From NCBI RefSeq assembly GCF_030811855.1, contig NZ_JAUSRN010000001.1:186001-250000 (forward strand): 64,000 nt of DNA, read 5' to 3'. How positions within the stretch are numbered: the first letter of the stretch is position 1; each line of letters begins with the position of its first letter. The notes under the pieces are model-generated. The model saw only the letters and a list, made by a program, of their open reading frames with translations, was not told the origin of the DNA and did no database searches. The position numbers and the translations under genes are program-made. Of this stretch, positions 60,045 to 64,000 are shown one piece after another. The stretch is from Variovorax paradoxus. Its GTDB lineage: Bacteria > Pseudomonadota > Gammaproteobacteria > Burkholderiales > Burkholderiaceae_C.

Positions 60045-61046
60045 TCAGCGAACCTTCACCACGACCTTGCCTTTGGCACGCCCCTGCTCGACATAGGCCA
60101 GAGCCTCTGCGGTCTGGTCCAGCGTGAACGATCGGTCGACGACGGGACGGATCGCACCCTTCTCCACCAGCGCTGTGATCTGGCTCAGCTGCTTGCCTTC
60201 TGCGCGCATGAAGACGAACGCATAGGTGACGCCGCGCGCCTTGGCCTTCCTTCGAATGCCGAAGCTCAGCAGGCGCAGCACCTGCTTCACCGGCCAGGGG
60301 AATCCCTGCTCGGCAGCGAAGGCGGGCGTGGGCGGCCCGGAGATCGAGATGAGGTGCCCGCCGGGCTTGAGCACCTGCAGCGATTTGTGCAGCTCGTCGC
60401 TGCCGAGGCTGTTCAGCACCACGTCGTAGTCACGCAGTTCGGTGGCGAAGTCCTGCTTCTTGTAGTCGATGACGACGTCGGCGCCCAAGGCCTTGACCCA
60501 ATCCACGTTCGCTGTGCTCGTGTTGGTGGCGACCCAGGCGCCAAGGTGCTTGGCCAACTGGATCGCGACGGTGCCAACCCCACCTGAGCCCGCCTGAATG
60601 AACACCTTCTGCCCCTTCTTCAGCTTGGCCGTCTCGACGAGGACCTGCCAGGCGGTCAGCGCCACGAGCGGCAGCGAAGCCGCTTCGCCCATGCCGATGT
60701 TGGCGGGTTTGCGAGCCACCGACGTGGCCTTGACCGCGATCAGCTCCGCGAACGTGCCAATCCGGTCGTCGTCGGGGCGGGCATAGACCTCGTCACCCAC
60801 ATTGAAGTCCCGAACGAGACGGCCGACCCGCACGACGGTGCCGGCCACGTCGTTGCCGAGGATGAGCGGCATGCGGTAGGGAAGGACGCTCTTGAACTCG
60901 CCGGTCCTGATCTTGGCGTCCAGCACGTTCACGCTGGCGGCGTGGATCTGGATCAGCACGTCGTCGTCTCGCATGCTGGGTTCCGGCATGTCGGCAACGC
61001 GACCGACTTCCTTCTTGCCGTAGCGGTCGATGATGAAGGCTTTCAT
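60045..61046 (-). CDS. Zinc-independent quinone oxidoreductase/enoyl reductase (MDR superfamily)
   Basis: The 333-residue protein has the GroES-like domain (ILGNDVAGTVVRVGRLVRDFNVGDEVYARPDD) and the NADPH site VFIQAGSGGVGTVAIQLAKHLGAWV. It lacks the cysteine cluster for structural zinc, which places it among quinone oxidoreductase-like enzymes. The C-terminus ends QGRAKGKVVVKVR. It is intact and lies next to a broken member of the same superfamily. Confidence 0.88.
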   Translation of the reverse strand: MKAFIIDRYGKKEVGRVADMPEPSMRDDDVLIQIHAASVNVLDAKIRTGEFKSVLPYRMPLILGNDVAGTVVRVGRLVRDFNVGDEVYARPDDDRIGTFAELIAVKATSVARKPANIGMGEAASLPLVALTAWQVLVETAKLKKGQKVFIQAGSGGVGTVAIQLAKHLGAWVATNTSTANVDWVKALGADVVIDYKKQDFATELRDYDVVLNSLGSDELHKSLQVLKPGGHLISISGPPTPAFAAEQGFPWPVKQVLRLLSFGIRRKAKARGVTYAFVFMRAEGKQLSQITALVEKGAIRPVVDRSFTLDQTAEALAYVEQGRAKGKVVVKVR

Positions 61047-61131
61047 GGGGGTCTCACTCTCTTGGAAATGGTAGGGCCAGGTGGCAGCCGGTCGACCCGG
61101 GATTCGAAATCGTCAATGTCTTGCCGCTCCC

Positions 61132-62027
61132 TCAGGCGCTCACGTCCATAACCGTGCGCCCACGCACCTGCCCTCGCAGCACGGGCTCCGCGAGGCCGGG
61201 CACATCCGCGAGACCGACCACCTGGGTGGCACGCGCAAGCTTGCCCAGATCGAGGTCCGTCGCCAGGCGGGACCACGCTGCCAGACGCACATCCTGCGGT
61301 GCGTTGACCGAATCGATGCCGGCCAGCGTGACATTGCGCAAGATGAAAGGAAGGACCGAGCCGGGAAGGTCCATACCCTGTGCCAGGCCAAACGCGGCCA
61401 CGGCGCCGCGGTAGCGGGTCTGGGCCAGCACATTGGCCAGCGTGTGGCTACCCACCGAGTCGATGGCTCCAGCCCAGCGCTCGTTGCCGGTCGGCGCGCC
61501 CGGTTCGGACAGCGTGCGGCGATCAATCACCTCCACGGCGCCCAGGTCACGCAGATAGGCCGTCTCCTCCGCGCGCCCGGTCGAGGCGACGACGCGGTAG
61601 CCGAGCTTGGACAGCAGCGCGATGGCGACGGATCCGGACCCACCGCCGGCGCCGGTCACCAGCACCTCGCCCTTTTGTCCGGTGTCAGGCCGGCGTGCTC
61701 CAGCGCCAGCACGGCAAGCATTGCCGTGTAGCCCGCCGTGCCGATGGCCATGGCGTCTCGCGTCGAGAACACGTCTGGCAGCTTGATCAACCAGTCGCCA
61801 CTGACGCGGGCCTTCTGCGCGAGCCCGCCGTGATGCGTATGGCTCAGGCCCCAGCCGTTGGCAACCACGCGGTCCCCCGGCGCGAACGCCGGGTGTGAGG
61901 ACGTTTCCACCACGCCGGCGAAATCGATGCCTGGGATCAGTGGAACTGGCGAATGAGAGTGTTCAACTGCGCGCGCGCAGGCGACTTGTTCGGACTGGCG
62001 CGCAGAGAACGATGTCAGGGGTGGCAT
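61132..62027 (-). pseudogene. AcuI/YhdH-type acrylyl-CoA reductase, frameshifted and N-terminally truncated
   Basis: Two overlapping minus-strand frames together spell an AcuI-like MDR. The first has [48 protein letters not shown] and [27 protein letters not shown]. The second has [29 protein letters not shown] down to GQVRGRTVMDVSA. The frame breaks at about 61660 in an A-rich run (GACAAAAGGGCGAGG). About 60 N-terminal residues, which should precede [11 protein letters not shown], are replaced by unrelated text. The gene is almost surely inactive. Confidence 0.87.
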
Positions 62028-62088
62028 GAGAGCACCTCAGGTTGTTGCAGGTTGATCGAAGATCAGAAGGGATTCGCGTCGAACGGTA

Positions 62089-63003
62089 TCAGGCCGCGGC
62101 TTTCGGAAGGCTCGCGAGTCGCAGCGCGTCGTTCAACACCTTGGCAGCCACGTCCGGCCGCTCGAGGACGATGAAGTGGCCGGCGCCAGACACCTGGACA
62201 AACTCGGCTGCGGGGAGGAGCTGCTTGTTGGCTTGCCGGTCCGAGGGTCTTGACCAATCCTTCTCTCCGTAGATGAGATGAACGGGTGCGCTGACCTCGG
62301 GGTAGCGGGCGCGGGCCGTGATGAGGCTGGGCAGGTTGCCGTACACCGCGCGAGCAACGAACGGATAGCCCGGCCGACGTCCGACCTTCAACAGTTCATC
62401 GAGGTAGTCATCGCGCAGGGCGGCCGTGTCGCCGAGACCCTCACGGAGCACGGCGCGCACGATCGGCTTGGGTTCGACGCCCGCGATGGTCCGGCCTATA
62501 CCCGGCGCCAGCGCGCCTGACACGACGAACCGGGCCAGCAGGCTGGACCGCGCGATGCCGCCCGCGTAGTCATAGGCATTGATCGCCACGACACGCCGCA
62601 CTCTCTCGGGCAGATCGGCCGCGGTGGTGAGGGCGAGCGTCGCGCCCATCGACTCGCCGAGCAGCGTGACGTCGCGCAGATCGAGGCGGGTGATGAGGCG
62701 CTTGACCGCCGCGCGCATGGCCGGCTCCTCATAGGACGCGCCCGGCACGATCTGCGAGTAGCCCATGCCAGGGAGATCGAGGGCATACACCGTGTACCGC
62801 TCCCGGACCAGCGGGATGAGGTGGCGGAAGTGCTCGGCCTGGGTGCGCACGGTGTGCAGCAGGACCAACGGTGGCCCCATGCCGCCCGAGAGATAGCGCA
62901 ATCGCCCCAGGCTTCCCTCGTTTGATCCGAGCGGATCGAGAAAGTGTTCCTTGGTCCCGGGAATCTTGATGGAGGAATGTGAATCCATGCTAGTGGGTGA
63001 CAC
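62089..63003 (-). CDS. Alpha/beta-fold hydrolase
   Basis: The 304-residue protein has LVLLHTVRTQAEHFRHLIPLV, the nucleophile elbow LLGESMGATLAL, an aspartate in LIYGEKDWSRP and the catalytic histidine in SGAGHFIVLERPD. GTG 63003 is preferred because AAGGAG lies six bases upstream; ATG 62988 has no such site. It resembles haloalkane dehalogenase/epoxide hydrolase-like and C-C hydrolase-like members, but the substrate cannot be told. It is the second gene of a short minus-strand group with the SDR upstream. Confidence 0.82.
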   Translation of the reverse strand: MSPTSMDSHSSIKIPGTKEHFLDPLGSNEGSLGRLRYLSGGMGPPLVLLHTVRTQAEHFRHLIPLVRERYTVYALDLPGMGYSQIVPGASYEEPAMRAAVKRLITRLDLRDVTLLGESMGATLALTTAADLPERVRRVVAINAYDYAGGIARSSLLARFVVSGALAPGIGRTIAGVEPKPIVRAVLREGLGDTAALRDDYLDELLKVGRRPGYPFVARAVYGNLPSLITARARYPEVSAPVHLIYGEKDWSRPSDRQANKQLLPAAEFVQVSGAGHFIVLERPDVAAKVLNDALRLASLPKAAA

Positions 63004-63103
63004 GGGGGACTCCTTGTATTTTTTGAGGGATGCTTGCTGGCGCACTCCATGCGCCTTCATGCGGATTTCAGAGCAGTGCGCAGGCCGAATGCGATGCGGC
63101 CAC

Positions 63104-63904
63104 TCAGCGCAAGGGCTGGTAGCGCGATGCCACTTCGTTGCTCGAGAGGTGGAGCGCCATCGCCTTGCGCGCGCCTTCGTAGGCATCCCACAGGGCTACG
63201 TCGCGCAGCGAAGGAAGCGTCACCGACTCGCCGCGCTCGAAGCCCTGCAAGGCGGCGTCCACCAGGTCTTCGGCACGCATCACGATCTGCGCCGGCAGAT
63301 GCTCCACGGGAAGGCCGCCGCGTGCCCAGAATTCGGTGGCCGTTGCACCCGGCAGCACGGCTTGCACCCGCACGCCTTTGTCGGCCAGCTCGTGTTGCAG
63401 CGATTGGCTGAAGGCCAACACGAAGGCCTTGCTGCCGCCGTACACACCGTTCAGGGTTTCCGGCGAGACCGCCACGACCGAAGCGATGTTGATCAACGCA
63501 CCTCTGCCGCGTGCCACGAAGCCGGGCACCGCCGCGTAGCTCAGCCGGGTCAGCGCCGCCACGTTGAGGTCGATCATGCGCCCCATCTGGTCCACGTCGC
63601 TCTCCAGCAGCGGCGTGTGCGTGCCGATACCGGCGTTGTTGACCAGCAGGGTGATGCTGGCATCTTGCTTGAGCTTGTTCTCCACGCTGCGCAACGCCAC
63701 CGGGTTGTTCAGGTCGGCGGGAAAGACCTCCACCGCGCGGCCGTGGCGGCTGGTGATTTCCTCAGCCAACTGGTTCAAGCGCTCGCGGTTTCGGGCGACA
63801 AGGATCAGGTCGTAGCCGAGTCGCGCCAGGCGATCGGCGTAGAGGGCGCCTATGCCGGAGGAGGCTCCGGTGATTAGGGCGGTGCCCAGGTTCGTCTGCG
63901 TCAT
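63104..63904 (-). CDS. Short-chain dehydrogenase/reductase (SDR)
   Basis: The 266-residue protein has the classical SDR cofactor loop LITGASSGIGALYADRLA, NNAGIG near residue 90 and the catalytic YGGSK near residue 160, followed by VRVQAVLPGATATEFW. It is closest to the YqjQ/DltE-type oxidoreductases often found beside a divergent regulator. The start is the ATG at 63904. The hydrolase at 62089-63003 lies 100 bases downstream. Confidence 0.88.
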   Translation of the reverse strand: MTQTNLGTALITGASSGIGALYADRLARLGYDLILVARNRERLNQLAEEITSRHGRAVEVFPADLNNPVALRSVENKLKQDASITLLVNNAGIGTHTPLLESDVDQMGRMIDLNVAALTRLSYAAVPGFVARGRGALINIASVVAVSPETLNGVYGGSKAFVLAFSQSLQHELADKGVRVQAVLPGATATEFWARGGLPVEHLPAQIVMRAEDLVDAALQGFERGESVTLPSLRDVALWDAYEGARKAMALHLSSNEVASRYQPLR

Positions 63905-64000
63905 GGTGATGCTCCGTTTCGGGGTTGCGATGGAGCCAATGTTGCGCCGTCTGGCGTTTGGCGTAAATGACGCTTATAGTCGTGTTTTATGCCATCTTCT
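63905..64000. promoter_or_regulatory. Divergent promoter region at the right edge; possible regulator start
   Basis: An inverted repeat GCGT-AAATG-ACGC lies at about 63961-63973. A plus-strand ATG at 63989 opens a frame (MPSS...) that leaves the window. Its position opposite an SDR gene suggests a LysR- or AraC-type regulator, but four codons cannot show this. Confidence 0.3.

Overview
The window is GC-rich, densely packed DNA from what looks like a betaproteobacterium of the Comamonadaceae, most like Variovorax. This is an inference from gene content and codon style; no 16S rRNA is present. No rRNA, tRNA or CRISPR was seen.

Region 1 (1-11.1 kb, minus strand) is a corrinoid/cobalt block: a TonB-dependent receptor and PepSY membrane protein behind one cobalamin riboswitch, then a second cobalamin riboswitch leading cobB, cobW, cobN and the start of a magnesium-chelatase-type ATPase. 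Region 2 (11.2-18.9 kb) is a seven-gene minus-strand operon for a cobalt-type nitrile hydratase: alpha/beta hydrolase, MFS permease, COG0523 GTPase, beta subunit, alpha subunit, accessory protein and NiCoT cobalt permease. It faces a divergent sigma-54 activator gene, and a plausible -24/-12 promoter lies between them.

Region 3 (19-46 kb) is a large organosulfur island. A plus-strand operon (amidohydrolase, SsuA-like binding protein, two permeases, ATPase, DszA-type flavin monooxygenase, acyl-CoA-dehydrogenase-like oxidase) meets a minus-strand operon (MsuE-like FMN reductase, two SfnB-like proteins, MetQ-like binding protein, second DszA-type monooxygenase) with no base between the stop codons. 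A second ABC system follows. Then comes the most notable element: a Family 2A encapsulin operon of rhodanese, serine acetyltransferase, XRE regulator, SrpI-type shell and a cysteine desulfurase with a long disordered N-terminal cargo domain. It runs on, same strand, into an AprA/SdhA-like flavoprotein, a ferredoxin and another sulfonate-type binding protein. A TauD-like dioxygenase is divergent from it. Three divergent promoters in the island share an ATAAGC..ATGC sequence.

Region 4 (46.5-57 kb) is an IclR-controlled catabolic and uptake cluster. One side carries a carbohydrate-type ABC transporter, shikimate-dehydrogenase-like enzyme, Gfo/Idh oxidoreductase and cupin. The other carries IclR, a hypothetical protein, the ABC ATPase, a hydratase and a fumarylacetoacetate-hydrolase-family enzyme. 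Two inverted, almost identical 21-bp operators sit between the arms.

Region 5 (57-64 kb) is patchy accessory DNA. It holds gene fragments (LysR, type I secretion ATPase, thiolase, a frameshifted AcuI-type reductase), a beta-lactamase-fold hydrolase, a CcdB toxin with a chimeric Phd/CcdA antitoxin, and a quinone-oxidoreductase/hydrolase/SDR group.
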